This document shows positions 1-11,150 of a DNA stretch of 64,000 nt, piece by piece. The notes under the pieces were generated by a model that saw only the letters and a program-made list of their open reading frames with translations, made no database searches and was not told the DNA's origin. The stretch lies in the NCBI GenBank assembly GCA_030278955.1, contig JAOANR010000010.1, positions 20,862,444 through 20,926,443 of the forward strand. The letters run 5' to 3'. This DNA is from Hygrophila difformis. Lineage: Eukaryota > Streptophyta > Magnoliopsida > Lamiales > Acanthaceae. The first letter of the stretch is position 1; each line of letters starts with the position of its first letter. The translations under genes and the position numbers were made by a program.

Positions 1-414
1 AAGAAAGTTTTTCAATAAGTATAGTGCTTGAGTATAATATAACATGGATTACACTGGGCCCAATGCCCATTAATTTCTTTTTGACACAAATTTCAGAAAG
101 CATTTGTCAATTACTAATTTTTACCAAATTTTTTTTTTTTAATTTGAATTTATTAGAGTTGTCGCACTTTTCTATTTAGTTTGTATTTTAAAAAGTAAAA
201 AACCCCATTTTCTGAAACTTAGAGATAGTGCCCTCCCATAGTTTTGATCATGTGGGAACCAATATATCAACTATGTGGTGACCAACTTATCATGTATGTA
301 TGTAGTAACCAAACTCTAAATATGTGTAAGCAATATACCATGAATATGGTAACCATTATATCAAGTGTGGTATGTGGTAACTAAACTCTATATGTGTGAA
401 ACAAAAAATAAGAA
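1..414. other. AT-rich intergenic, no gene seen
   Basis: No coding signal recognised. It contains loosely repeated short phrases around 'tatgtggtaacc' between about 240 and 400, perhaps an old decayed repeat. Confidence 0.5.
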
Positions 415-843
415 TACTCTATCCATTCCATTTTCATTATCGTTTTAGAAATAAAAAAATATCTAAAACAATTGTATATTCATATCAAAAATTTTCAATA
501 TTACCCTTCTGCTTTCACCAATAATGTTCATTTTAAGATATTAATTGTTAAATAATTATATTGGACGACATGTCCAAAAGTTTTGAAACAGTCTCATCTG
601 AAATGTTCCAAAACTTTTGGACACACAGTTCAATGCATTTGTTTAACTATTAATATCTTAAAATATAGAGAAGTAAAGATTACAATATATATATATTTTA
701 AAACTATAAGATTAGATGAATCTAACAAAACCGAACTTGACTATTTTTTTTCGTTTATATAATTGTGATAACATTAAGTCAAAGTTAATCAATAAACGGT
801 GTCAAAAGTCAAAATGGAACATCACAACGGGACGGATGGGGTA
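415..843. mobile_element. Stowaway-like MITE, degenerate
   Basis: It starts TACTCTATCCATTCC and ends GGGACGGATGGGGTA, which fits the CTCCCTCCGTCCC-type terminal inverted repeats with TA target sites found many times in this window. At 429 bp it is longer than its relatives (about 262 bp), partly because of an internal foldback at 571-623. Confidence 0.5.
571..623. repeat. Perfect 15-bp inverted repeat (hairpin)
   Basis: TGTCCAAAAGTTTTG at 571-585 is the exact reverse complement of 609-623, with a 23-nt loop. It lies inside the MITE at 415-843 and could be a small nested foldback insertion. Confidence 0.7.
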
Positions 844-2295
844 TTATTTAAGAGAGCCACATCATAGTGAAGTTCATTCTCCATAGTAAATGCAAAATTT
901 GCACCATATATCCATTCCCTTTCCCTATACTCCTTGTATATGTAGTACTTTCTTCCCGGCAATGCAATAGGCCAATAGCTATAAACTTTTGAAAGTTGGC
1001 AAAAAGAAGGAAAAAATCACGGGAAAGAGGAGAGAACCCAAAAAAAAAACAAAATACTACTAAAAATGAACTGATAAATCAACAGAGAGTAAATTAAAGG
1101 TCGAGTGCATGTCATGTCATCAAGGGAAAAATGCACAAATGGTGAAAATACAATCTCCTTCCCAGAAAACCCCAGAAATGGAGGACTCAATGTGCGGTTG
1201 TTGGAGTTTCTGGGGCAGGTCGTAGCAGCTGCTAGCTATATAAAAAATAATGGCTGATTAGATTATATTTTGTTGGAAACATATTTAATTATATATTTGA
1301 ATAACTAATAGTATGCATTATTATTATTATGGATGATTGATGGGAGTATGTGTTGAAGCAACATAAAGAAATCCGTTGTCCCAGTTAAGTACTGAACTAG
1401 TTAATCTTGCATAATGTATAGTATATAGGATTAATGGATCATGAGTCATGGGTGGGGATATTAAAACCTCATGTGATGTGTCTTCTTGTCATCCTGTCTT
1501 TGACATCTATCGAAAACTCATTCCTTTCTTGCCCATATTTATTTGATGATAGGAATAACAACCAGAAACGTTCATTATCATATTATCATCAATTCAATCT
1601 AAGGATCCAACAAATTAATTTTCTGTCTCTGAACTTTTAAATTGTCAGTTTTTACACTAAAAAACTTTGATTTTATATAGTTCAGTCCTGGAAATAAGTT
1701 GCTGAAATACCTCAGTAACCTAAAAATAATTTGCTTACATGTTCCAATGACGAAATTATTCACAATAGGATAGTTACATGTATTGGTAATTAGCAAAATT
1801 AAAGGAGAAATTGATAATTATCAATACATAGAGGACGTTCATGATTCTAATTCCTTACATGATATACTTAGATTAGATTGATTATGTAATCCAATCTAAT
1901 TATATATTTTGTTTTTGTCAACATTAATTAATTAAATTGCTACTAATTATTTTGTAATAAACTAGCAGCATATTCTCGCGTATAATTCCTCCCCCCCCCC
2001 CCCCCCCCCCCCCTTCCCGGCCAGACTTTCTGCATTCTGAATCATATCTATAACCATTTATTTGTATTGTTGCATCTTAAACATATTTCTATTTATCTGA
2101 AATAGAATCATGTCAAAATGAAGTTATTTATTTAATTTAAGTTTTTTTTTTTTCCATGGGTCGGAATAAAATTAATTACCTATATATAAAAAGTTGATTA
2201 ATACAGACTCGTGTAATTCAATTTATTAAATCATATAAAGGGAAGTGATTATAATTGTTTTATTTTATTATAGAGCTATTTACTACTTCATAATT
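844..2295. other. Intergenic, no gene seen
   Basis: AT-rich sequence upstream of the first PAP gene. Only short open frames without recognisable domains are present. It includes the C homopolymer at 1991-2013. Confidence 0.5.
1991..2013. repeat. C23 homopolymer
   Basis: Uninterrupted run of 23 C in AT-rich DNA (G23 on the other strand). Its length is likely to be unstable and error-prone in assembly. Confidence 0.9.
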
Positions 2296-2530
2296 CACTC
2301 CCTTATTTTATTTTATTTTATTTTTTTTACAGATTTCAATCTATTTGTTTAACGGTTAATATCTAAAAATATGTTCAAGAAAAAAATAATTATATATAAT
2401 ATATATTACACATATTCCTAATCCATACAATTAAATAATTCTAACAATTGACTATCAACATTAACAATCAACGCTTGAATAATATAAAAAAAGTCAAATG
2501 GATCATGTTAACAAGAACGGAGGGAGAGTA
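2296..2530. mobile_element. Stowaway-like MITE, degenerate
   Basis: It begins CACTCCCTTA and ends AACGGAGGGAGAGTA. The interior resembles other copies here, with a 'gtttaacggttaatatct' phrase and an 'aaaaagtcaaatgg' phrase before the end. The termini are imperfect, so boundaries are approximate. Confidence 0.4.
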
Positions 2531-2578
2531 TATAGCGTGTAGTATACTTATTAGTATAGATATACATAATTTGTCTAA

Positions 2579-2843
2579 TACTCCCTCTGTTTTTTAATAA
2601 CTTCTCCATTTCGGCACTACACGCAATCCAACGCACATTTTCAACTCATTAATAGTTTATATTATATATAAGTAAAAATTACAAAAATTTTATACTCTAA
2701 AAATACGCGATTAGACGAATCCAACAATATCTCACTTGACTATATTTTATCTTATATAACTATGTTAAAAAGTTGAAACAAAGTTACTTAAGCAATAGTA
2801 ACTACTATTCAAATGGTGATGATAAATAAAAACGGAGGGAGTA
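2579..2843. mobile_element. Stowaway MITE next to the PAP gene 1 promoter
   Basis: 265-bp element with ends TACTCCCTCTGTTTTTT and AAAAACGGAGGGAGTA and TA at both borders. It is closely related to the copy at 7640-7915. Its right end is 86 bp upstream of the PAP gene 1 start codon, so the distal promoter of that gene is MITE sequence. Confidence 0.8.
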
Positions 2844-2870
2844 CTATATAGTAACCATAAAAACACATTC

Positions 2871-2878
2871 TTATATAT
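2871..2878 (+). promoter_or_regulatory. Candidate TATA box of PAP gene 1
   Basis: TTATATAT lies about 55 bp upstream of the ATG, between the MITE end (2843) and the coding start (2930). It is the best TATA-like sequence in this short space. The transcription start cannot be seen. Confidence 0.4.
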
Positions 2879-2929
2879 CCTCTATCTTATTGTTTTTGGT
2901 AGTGCAGTGGGTGAGGCTTTAGTTGAAAT

Positions 2930-4967
2930 ATGGGGAGTAGTTGTAATGGAAGTACAAGGAGGGATCCAGTGTCCCTCTGCCTCTGCTTCTGCCTATTCAC
3001 CTTAGTATCAGCAACAGCAACAGCAACAGAAGGGCTTCCAAAATTCGAGCATCCGATCAAAAGCGACGGAACCCTAAACTTGTTGGTGGTTGGGGACTGG
3101 GGAAGAAAGGGCCTCTATAACCAATCCCAAGTTGCTTTTCAGATGGGAAGAATTGGTGACAAACTCGACATAGATTTCATCATCTCCACTGGCGACAACT
3201 TCTACGAGGATGGACTCAAGGGCGACGACGATCCCGCCTTCCTCGACTCTTTCTCCAATATCTACACTGCCAATAGCCTCCTTCACAAACCATGGTTCAG
3301 TGGTACTGCATGTGTTGTAAAAACTAATTACAAGCTACAACCGTATATAACGCTATAAGTCTGTGATTAATTTATTAACTAATGTGGGATTAATGTGGAT
3401 GATCAATGATGTATGCAGTTTTGGGGAATCATGACTACAGGGGAGATGTGTTGGCACAACTCAGCCCAGCCTTGACTCAGATCGACAAACGCTGGCGTTG
3501 CTTGAGGTCCTTCATTGTCGACGCAGGTTCTCTGCTCTGCTCTGCTCATCGCTCGTTTCTTTTATTGATCGAATTGATAACTTATCGACAGCGCAGATGT
3601 TGCTGAGTTCTTCTTTGTGGATACAACACCTTTCGTCACCAAATACTTCAAGGATCCCAAGGAACATACGTATGACTGGCGAGGCGTCTTGCCACGCAAT
3701 ACCTACATTGCTCAATTGTTGAAAGTAAGTCATCCATATTATTGCACTTTATTAATTATATATTGTAATCACTTTATTAATTATATATTGTATTACATCG
3801 CAATTTGCGCCGCACTTCAATGTAAAAGGCTCATGGCATGCATGTGTTTGGAGTTTGGAGTTTGTATCAAGGGTAAAAAAAAAACAAAAAAGTTAGATTT
3901 TAATTGAGATATATAGTTTTATGCACTATTTATTTGATGCGTATCGAATGAATCTTATTAAAGAATATGGCCCCTTTTAATTAGTCTTATCGAATGATGA
4001 GTCTCATTAAAGAGCCCTAGATAATTAAGAAGCTAACTAATAAGACTACAGATCAAAAGAGTTTGAAAAACTAAGAAGTTAGAAGGGATACTTTTAGAGT
4101 TTAGTTTGTGTTTGGTATTAAAGTTTAGATTATGTAGTTGGGATTTTGTTACACTAAAGGCTTCGTTTGATATAATAATTACGTAAAACCTCTTACTACT
4201 TATTCAATAAGAAATTTTCGAATAAGGTCTAAGTAGATAAGAGAAAAATAAGTACAAGAAGACTTCTTACTATAAGACCCATCAAATGAAGCCTAATTAA
4301 AGCTTTTGTTTTTGAACATTTAGTGCATTATGTATAAAGTCGTTCACTTGCAATATATATGCATGTGCAGTCAAAAGTATATATTAAGAATTCTTCTTGT
4401 GTAGGATGTAGATTCTGCATTAAGAGCCTCAAGGGCGACATGGAAGATCGTCGTCGGCCATCATCCTATTAGGAGCGTAGGGGAACATGGCGACACTCAA
4501 GAGCTTATTGATCAGCTTCTCCCAATTCTTCAGGTCATTTCATGCCCTTCACATCCATTTCCTCACAAGAATAAATATGTATAACTATTTTTTTTTTTTA
4601 AAAAAATTACTATTAACTAATGACAATAGACGTACATTAATTGATTTATTATTATTTACTTCAGGCGAACAATATCGACCTTTACATAAACGGTCACGAC
4701 CATTGTCTCGAGCACATTATCGACCTTTACACAAATATCCAATACTTGACTAGTGGAGGGGGTTCAAAAGCATGGAGAGGAGGTTTCAATATGAACATGC
4801 CCCAAGTACAATTCTACTACGACGGACAGGGTTTCATGTCTATGCACATCACGCGGTCTGATGCAGAGATGATCTTTTATGATGTTTTTGGTAGTGTTGT
4901 CCACAAGTGGGTCGTGTCCAGGCAACGCTACTTTATTAACCCTATTCTCTACGCAGATTCATTATAA
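2930..4967 (+). CDS. Purple acid phosphatase, low-molecular-weight type (tandem copy 1)
   Basis: Secreted or vacuolar metallophosphatase that hydrolyses phosphate monoesters at acid pH. Exons are 2930-3302, 3419-3526, 3597-3724, 4405-4533 and 4665-4967, all with GT/AG junctions, giving 346 aa, the usual size of plant small PAPs (Arabidopsis PAP3/7/8/17 group). A hydrophobic N-terminal signal peptide spans about residues 13-30. The five metal-binding motifs are present: GDWG (D56), GDNFYEDG (D89, Y92), GNHDY (N128), VVGHH (H222/H223) and GHDHC (H257, H259). The start is the first ATG before the signal peptide. The last exon is uninterrupted where copy 2 has an intron, yet coding length matches exactly (303 nt). 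Intron 3 (3725-4404) holds a small MITE. Family membership is certain; the exact orthologue and substrate are not known. Confidence 0.93.
4159..4293. mobile_element. Small MITE in PAP gene 1 intron 3
   Basis: A 135-bp foldback with ends GGCTTCGTTTGAT and ATCAAATGAAGCC, inverted relative to each other. The flanks are A/T-rich and compatible with a 3-bp target of Tourist type, but the duplication is not exact. Confidence 0.6.
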
Positions 4968-5637
4968 TTTGTAATAATACGACTATATCCTTGAGAGCAT
5001 TTGCATTGGGAATTAAACTGGTTTTGGTTTCACATCCTTCATATTAACTCATTTTTTTGTTAATTAATCGTTTTATTAGAGTATTAAATTTTTGTTAATA
5101 ATAGGACTATATCCTCGGAGGACTATATGCATGAATTTCAAAATAACAGATAACAAAATTTAGTACTTTTTGAAAGTATTAAGTGTTAATATTTAAAAGA
5201 AATTAATAACATTAACATTGGTACTTTATCGTCTCATAATGTTATTGAGTTACAATCTAGAAAGGGGAAAAAAAAAAAAGGAAACGAGTTCTATAGAGGT
5301 TGTGGTGTAGATAATGTTTTCCTCTTCTCTTTATGGATTGTGGGGTTCAGACTTCAGACGGCGAGATCTGTCACGTTAAGTGTTTGTTCAATCTAAAAGT
5401 TCCAGCATTAAATTTTTTAGGGTAATCCAAAAATACAGGCCGAACTAAAAATGTCCCGCCTAGTTCATTTTCAATTTTTGGAGTATATATGAATGGTTAC
5501 CAAAGTTATCCTCTCCCCTCCATTCCTAAATAATTGTATTTTTCAGCTCAATTTCAATAACTAAGGTTTACATTAATTAATTCATAAATATTCATTTTTA
5601 TCTTTCAACTAAACTCTTTCATAATAATGTTAAGAAA
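4968..5637. other. Intergenic, 3' flank of PAP gene 1
   Basis: AT-rich with no gene recognised. The PAP gene 1 3' UTR and polyadenylation site must begin here, but no single strong AATAAA signal stands out. Confidence 0.4.
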
Positions 5638-5899
5638 TACTCCCCCGTCCCATGTAAGATGTTCTGTTTGACATTTTAGCACTGTTCATTGTTTAACTTT
5701 GACTCAATTTTATGTCAAATATATATTTGAAAAAAATAGTCGAGTTAGGTCTTGTTAGAATCGTATAATCACGTAGTTTTAGAATATATATTTTACATAA
5801 TTTTTTGTTGTACATATTTTCAAATATTAATGGTTGAAAAAGTGTATTGGATAATGTGCAGATATGAAACAAAACAGGTTAAATGAGACAGAGGGAGTA
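5638..5899. mobile_element. Stowaway MITE (262-bp family)
   Basis: Starts TACTCCCCCGTCCC and ends GACAGAGGGAGTA. The interior phrases 'cactgttcattgtttaactttgactc' and 'ttttagaatatatattttacat' (here in part) recur in the copies at 31795-32057 and 57841-58103. Confidence 0.8.
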
Positions 5900-5920
5900 G
5901 CATTTATATAAAGTAAATAG

Positions 5921-6255
5921 TACTCCGATCCCTCCGTCCCACTAATAGTGTCCCATTTCTTTTGGTCACGGTTTTTTATGTGGGATAGTTAGTATTTAAT
6001 GTAGGGGTATATTAATGTTTAAAGTGGGGGTAAATTAAGAATTTCTGTGATTTGATTGGTATGTGTTTAAATTTATAATTGAATTATTTATATGTGATGT
6101 GATATTTGTGTGTTTGAAATTTTAATATATTTATTAATTATGTGATATGATGGGAGTGGTTTGTATAAAATTATTTCCTAAAAAGGAAATGGGACGATTG
6201 AGGTCGGACGGATCAAAAACAAAAGTAGGACGGAATTAGTGGGACGGAGGGAGTA
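5921..6255. mobile_element. Stowaway-like MITE (about 340-bp family, copy 1)
   Basis: Starts TACTCCGATCCCTCCGTCCC and ends GGGACGGAGGGAGTA. The first interior bases after the TIR ('ctaatagtgtccca') and a 'ttagtatttaatgtaggggta' phrase are shared with the copy at 6375-6722, defining a second, longer subfamily. Confidence 0.8.
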
Positions 6256-6374
6256 ATATAGTAAAAACATAACATAACTACATATAAATACTTACAAATA
6301 ACTATTTTAAAATATTTTTTAATCTCTAAAAAGACTACTAAAATGAAACGGGGGAGTAATTTGGAGCTGGATAA

Positions 6375-6722
6375 TACTCCCTCCGTCCCGCTAATAATGT
6401 CCCAAAACTTTTGGGCACGGTATTTTATGTGGGGATGGTTAGTATTTAATGTAGGGGTAGATTAGTGTCTAAATTGAGGGTAAATTAGGAATTTATGTGA
6501 TGTGATATTATTCGAATGAATTTGAATTTTTAATTGATTTATTCATGTGTGATGTGATAGTTGTGATTCGAAATTTTAATATATTTAGTTATTGATGTGA
6601 TATGATGAGAGATAGAGTTTGATAATTAAAGTATATAATTATTTCCTAAAAAGGAATGTGACAATTGTAATGGAACCGACCAAAAAGAAAAGTGAAACAT
6701 AATTAGTGGAACATAGGGAGTA
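6375..6722. mobile_element. Stowaway-like MITE (about 340-bp family, copy 2)
   Basis: Starts TACTCCCTCCGTCCCG and ends with a decayed 'aacatagggagta'. It is related along its whole length to 5921-6255 in the same orientation, 120 bp away. Confidence 0.75.
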
Positions 6723-7639
6723 GTATTTTATTACTGACACAGTGTCCCAGTTTGGGCAGGAATCAGGATTGGTTTTGGACTTGATTCTGAATCGGTGGCA
6801 AGTTGTTGATTTTCTCACGTCGGGATCGATGTCTGGTGCATGTGTCGTGTGATCATACTATTAACATTACTACTACTGGTGCATTATTTATTCGTTTCGG
6901 TCTTTCCAGATCGAGGACAACCAGACAGTGCGTATGTCTAGCAAGGAAATAGGCATCATTGCTTTTGGCTTTCCTTCCTTAATTTAAACATTCCTACTCG
7001 TCTACGACACATACAATTAAATTGACAGGCCGTTCCTGAGATTTTATGAGACTTGAGCAAATATGAAAACAAAATTTTCTTCTTTTTCACGAGACGATGA
7101 AATTCGATAGATGAATTCTCCGGGATGTGGAGAGACAGTGCCTGACCAAATTACTCATTTGTGAATTTCTCAAGAGTGCTTAGGATGTGAATTATTCTCA
7201 TACACAGTAGTTAGACTTTTAAAGTATTTTCCCCTTCCAACCACTAATTTGAAATTGAAAAGTTGCCTCATTGAACTAGAAGATGGTGGGTTTATGAAAA
7301 AATTTAGGAAAACAATAATTATTGCTAAATTTAAATAAAAATATTTTTCCCTTCCACCCACTAATTTAAAATCGAATAAGTTGCTTTATTGAATTAGAAA
7401 ATTGTGAGTTTAGAAAAACTTTGGGAATATAGCAAATATTGCTAAATTAGAAAAATATAAAAATGTAGAATCTTGAAAATTAATGTCATAACTCATTAAT
7501 TAATTTTATTAAAAAGATAAAATTAAATTATTAATTTTTTTAAAAAAATGATACCTATATAAGTCATGGGCCCTGGGCAAATACACCTTCGGCCATAGCC
7601 CAGGGCCGGCCCTGTAAATTGGTAAGGATAATAGTAGTA

Positions 7640-7915
7640 TACTCCGTCCGTTTTTTTTTTTTTTAAAACTTCAATCATCCTGCACCGCATGCAATCCAAT
7701 GCACATTTTCAATCATCAATATCTCATATTATATATAAGTAAAAATTATAAAAATTTGATATTCTAAAACTACGCGATTAGACGAATCCAACAACATCTC
7801 ACTTGATTATGTTTTATCTTATATAACTATGATAAAAAGATGAATTAAAGTTATTTAATGAATAGTTTATACTATTAAAAGGGAGAACATAAAAAAAAAA
7901 AAAACGGATGGAGTA
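7640..7915. mobile_element. Stowaway MITE, relative of the gene 1 promoter copy
   Basis: Starts TACTCCGTCCGTTTTT and ends AAAACGGATGGAGTA. The interior ('gcgattagacgaatccaaca') nearly matches the element at 2579-2843 in the same orientation. Confidence 0.75.
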
Positions 7916-8005
7916 TGAGTTTTGCTTGTGTCCAACCCCATCCATCACTTAATTGGTATCGTGAATCATGTCAATCCTTGCCTTGTCATGTACAATAGAC
8001 AGTAG

Positions 8006-8268
8006 TACTCCCTCCGTCCCATTAAAAGTGACCACTTTCTCTTCTGCACAAAATCCAATGCAATTGTTAAATGCTTTATATCTCAAAATCGGTATAAGTA
8101 AAAATTATATAAAATGTATAGTTTAAAACTATACGATTAGATGATTCTAAATAAGACCACACTTGACTATTTTTCTCTTCTTGTATCAATACAATAAAAT
8201 TGAGTCAAAATTAACAATGAACAGTGTCAAAAGTCAAAAAGGGTCACTTTTAATGGACAGATGAAGTA
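8006..8268. mobile_element. Stowaway MITE (about 262-bp family)
   Basis: Starts TACTCCCTCCGTCCC and ends with a decayed 'aatggacagatgaagta'. Interior 'acgattagatgattctaa' and 'acaatgaacagtgtcaaaag' are family signatures, in the opposite orientation to 5638-5899. Confidence 0.7.
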
Positions 8269-9614
8269 TTCTTTTTTGGCTTGTGTTAAACCCTGGTTAT
8301 AATTTAGACGCAGGTTGTTTTCATTTTTTTAAAATTTCTTTTTACTTTTGCTTATTTGAAAAGTCATTTTTTAAAAGTAACCCTCTATCTTTCTTTTCTT
8401 TTAACTTTTGCTTCTCTGAAAAGTCCTTGTGTTAAACCTTGTTTTTTTTATTTTGCCTTTCTAAAAAAATTAAAGGACAAGCAAAAGTTGAAATTCTCAT
8501 ATTTTTTTTCTAAAAGTAAATAGAGGTTACTTTTAGAAAAAAAAAATCATTTTAGGTATAAAAATACAAAATATCCATATTTAATAAGGAAATAAAATAA
8601 ATCATAAATATTCTAATAAGATTTATGTCCATTTTAGTAATTTTAATATATAAAAAGTCATTTTACGCACAATTCATCCAAATATGTTTCCGTTGAAAAT
8701 CAACTTTAATTATATTCATCGAAACAATTATTTGTCTGCTTTTGCTTTTGAATTCTCATTCTATTTTTTTCTCGTTTTTGTACTCTTTTCTTCTCATTTT
8801 TCTATTGACTTCTACTTTTTTTTCAATAGCAAAAATAAACAGGCCCTTATTATCCTAATAAGGAGCTTCTGCCTGTTGTCGAATAAAGTACTAATTTGTT
8901 ATCAGTCTCCTCCAATTGTGGTTTTGGTTTGTGTCATTGTCATTTGTCACCACTAAATTAAATTAAATGGTAGGAGTAATAATTAATAAAATAAATCCTC
9001 CCTGTTTACAGCATATTCTGGTGCATAATTCCCTTCATATCTTTCCTCTCACGCCTCTCTCACTTCATTATCCCAATCACAACTTGCCACCTCGCGTACG
9101 CTCACTAACAATCTTTTTGCTTGACACTCACTAACAATTAATCCCCCTTCAGGACTTCCATTTTTTATTTATTTATTTTTATTTTTTTTTTTTAAAAAAA
9201 AAATTTTAAGTTTAGGTTTGGGAAAAGAAAGAGAAAAGTTAATAGAAGAAAAGGAGAATAGTTGTTTTGATGGATAATATTAAAAAAATTATTTTCAACG
9301 GAAACATGTTTGAATAAAAGGTAAAATAACTATTCTTATATTAAAATTATTAAATTTTATAAGAATATTTATAATTTATTTTATTTCAGTTTATTCATGT
9401 ATTATATAAATCTGAAAATATATTTAAATATTTATCTCTTTAGGCATGGGCTAATTTTAGATCAAGATATTTTTGTATTTTGATTTATAAAATGACTTTC
9501 ATTCTAAAAAGTATCCCCTGCAAAAAAAAAAAAAAAAGAGGAGATTTTTGACTTATGCTCATTTCCTTTTTAGAAAAGCCCAAATAAACAGGTATCGAAA
9601 AGAATATTTTTGAT
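8269..9614. other. AT-rich intergenic with decayed foldback repeats
   Basis: No gene recognised. Two stretches (about 8280-8850 and 9190-9595) end in similar 'aaataaacagg' phrases and share poly-T/poly-A and 'ctaaaaagta'-like segments. They look like old related MITEs whose exact ends I cannot fix. Confidence 0.35.
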
Positions 9615-10228
9615 GGGAGAAGTTAGGGTGCAATCAAGGCATTTGTCTTGATGTATTGCGGCTTTTCACCACCATTGATTCACTTTGTAAATCGACGGTT
9701 GACATTAAGGGTAAAAATGTAATTTTGTTATATTACTCCAAAATATAGTTAGAGCATTTCAGCGACAACTTATATTTCAGTGATTCGTTAATATTTCAGC
9801 GACGTGCATAAATGTTTACAGTGCGCCCTTTGTGTATTTCAACGACGTACTGTAATATATTTCAATGACGGATGATAGTATATTTCAGCGACATGCATAG
9901 TATTATTCAGCGACTTGATAGTGTTCATTTCAGCGATTTCATAAAAGTTTAAACTCCAATTTCTTTGATTTAACATATTTCAGCAACGAGCTGTATGTAT
10001 TTCAACGAAGGGATGTATGTATTTCAGCAATGGGGTGTGTGCATTTCAGAAACATACCGCAATATTTTTCAGCGATAACAACCTATGTGTATTTCAGCGA
10101 CTTGACCGTTATATATTTTTGGACAATTTTACCCTTTTTTTAATTTTGAACCGTTGGATTAAAATGAACAGTCGTGATTCGTGCCTTGATGTGCTGCGGC
10201 CTAACTCAGTCGCATCATAACTTCTCCC
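9615..10228. mobile_element. MULE-type MITE carrying 14 ATTTCAGCGAC motifs
   Basis: Ends are GGGAGAAGTTA and TAACTTCTCCC (perfect inverted repeat). They are flanked by ATTTTTGAT (9606-9614) and ATTTTTTAT (10229-10237), a 9-bp target duplication with one mismatch, as expected of Mutator-like elements. Between about 9755 and 10105 there are 14 degenerate copies of ATTTCAGCGAC, all in one orientation and spaced roughly 20-35 bp apart. No coding capacity. It lies about 0.9 kb upstream of PAP gene 2. Confidence 0.7.
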
Positions 10229-10367
10229 ATTTTTTATGAACCAAAATTTAAAAGGAAAAGACAAAAGCAAAACAAACATGCTCTAACTTATACAAATAAC
10301 AAATAGGTACGGAAGTGATGCCATGACAAATTAATAATGAGCATATGGCTTGTTGGGACACAATATG

Positions 10368-11064
10368 TAGGGATGAAAGCGGAACGGATAATTCATACCC
10401 GATTATATTCGAATCCAAATTCGAATTTTGCTATCTGACGAATATCCGGCGTTAATGGATACGGTTATGGATATTTAAAAGTTGATACGGGACCGGATAT
10501 GGGATTGCAAATATCCGCATGTATTCGAAAAATCCGGATATCATACGGATATTATCCGTATTTTCTATCCGGATAATATTCGAATATTTATAATAAACAA
10601 GTATATATTATATTATATTAAGTATAAAATAAATAAATTATATATGTAAATATATATGAAAGCTATATATAATTGAATCAAAACAGACTTAATTAAATGG
10701 ATATTATTACATTCTTTGCATCTAAGTTGTTGTGGATCTTATGGTGATATTATTTGGATGTCTTGAAGTGAATATATAATCTTGGAAAATTTAAACAATC
10801 CTTATAGCTTACATAATATCTTCTGATTTCTCGAAAAAATAATTATTAAAAAAATAATTTAAAAAATTGGAAGATTATCCGACTACTTTATCCGTTAAAA
10901 TCTGAATTTGTCATATATTCGTCCTGTATCTGTCTCATATCCATATCCCGAAATATTCGAATCTGCATTTGTATCCGGCATATTCGTATCGTATTCGACA
11001 AAAAAATATGGGATATGATACGGGAAGAGTGCTCTCCGCTGTATCCGTCCCGCATTCACCCCTA
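10368..11064. mobile_element. Non-autonomous hAT-type element in the PAP gene 2 promoter
   Basis: 697-bp element with inverted ends TAGGGATGAAAGCGG and (reverse strand) TAGGGGTGAATGCGG. It is flanked by a perfect 8-bp target duplication ACAATATG (10360-10367 and 11065-11072). The subterminal parts are rich in 'atccgtat/atacggat' phrases. No transposase ORF. Its right end is 86 bp upstream of the PAP gene 2 start codon. Confidence 0.85.
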
Positions 11065-11072
11065 ACAATATG

Positions 11073-11080
11073 TATAAATA
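11073..11080 (+). promoter_or_regulatory. Candidate TATA box of PAP gene 2
   Basis: TATAAATA directly follows the right target duplication of the hAT-type element and lies about 70 bp before the ATG. It is host sequence, but nearly everything upstream of it is transposon. Confidence 0.5.
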
Positions 11081-11150
11081 TGGAAAAAAAAAGAAGAAGC
11101 TTGTAAATTTAACAAGTAATTATACTACTTTTGTTGGACAACAGAGAACA

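Noticed and set aside
8684..8956. 90-codon hydrophobic Phe-rich open frame
   Set aside because: Arises from T-rich sequence; lacks any conserved feature and lies in decayed repeats.
11070..11150. Upstream in-frame ATG for PAP gene 2
   Set aside because: It overlaps the hAT target duplication and would place a Lys-rich segment before the signal peptide. The ATG at 11151 fits the secretory start.
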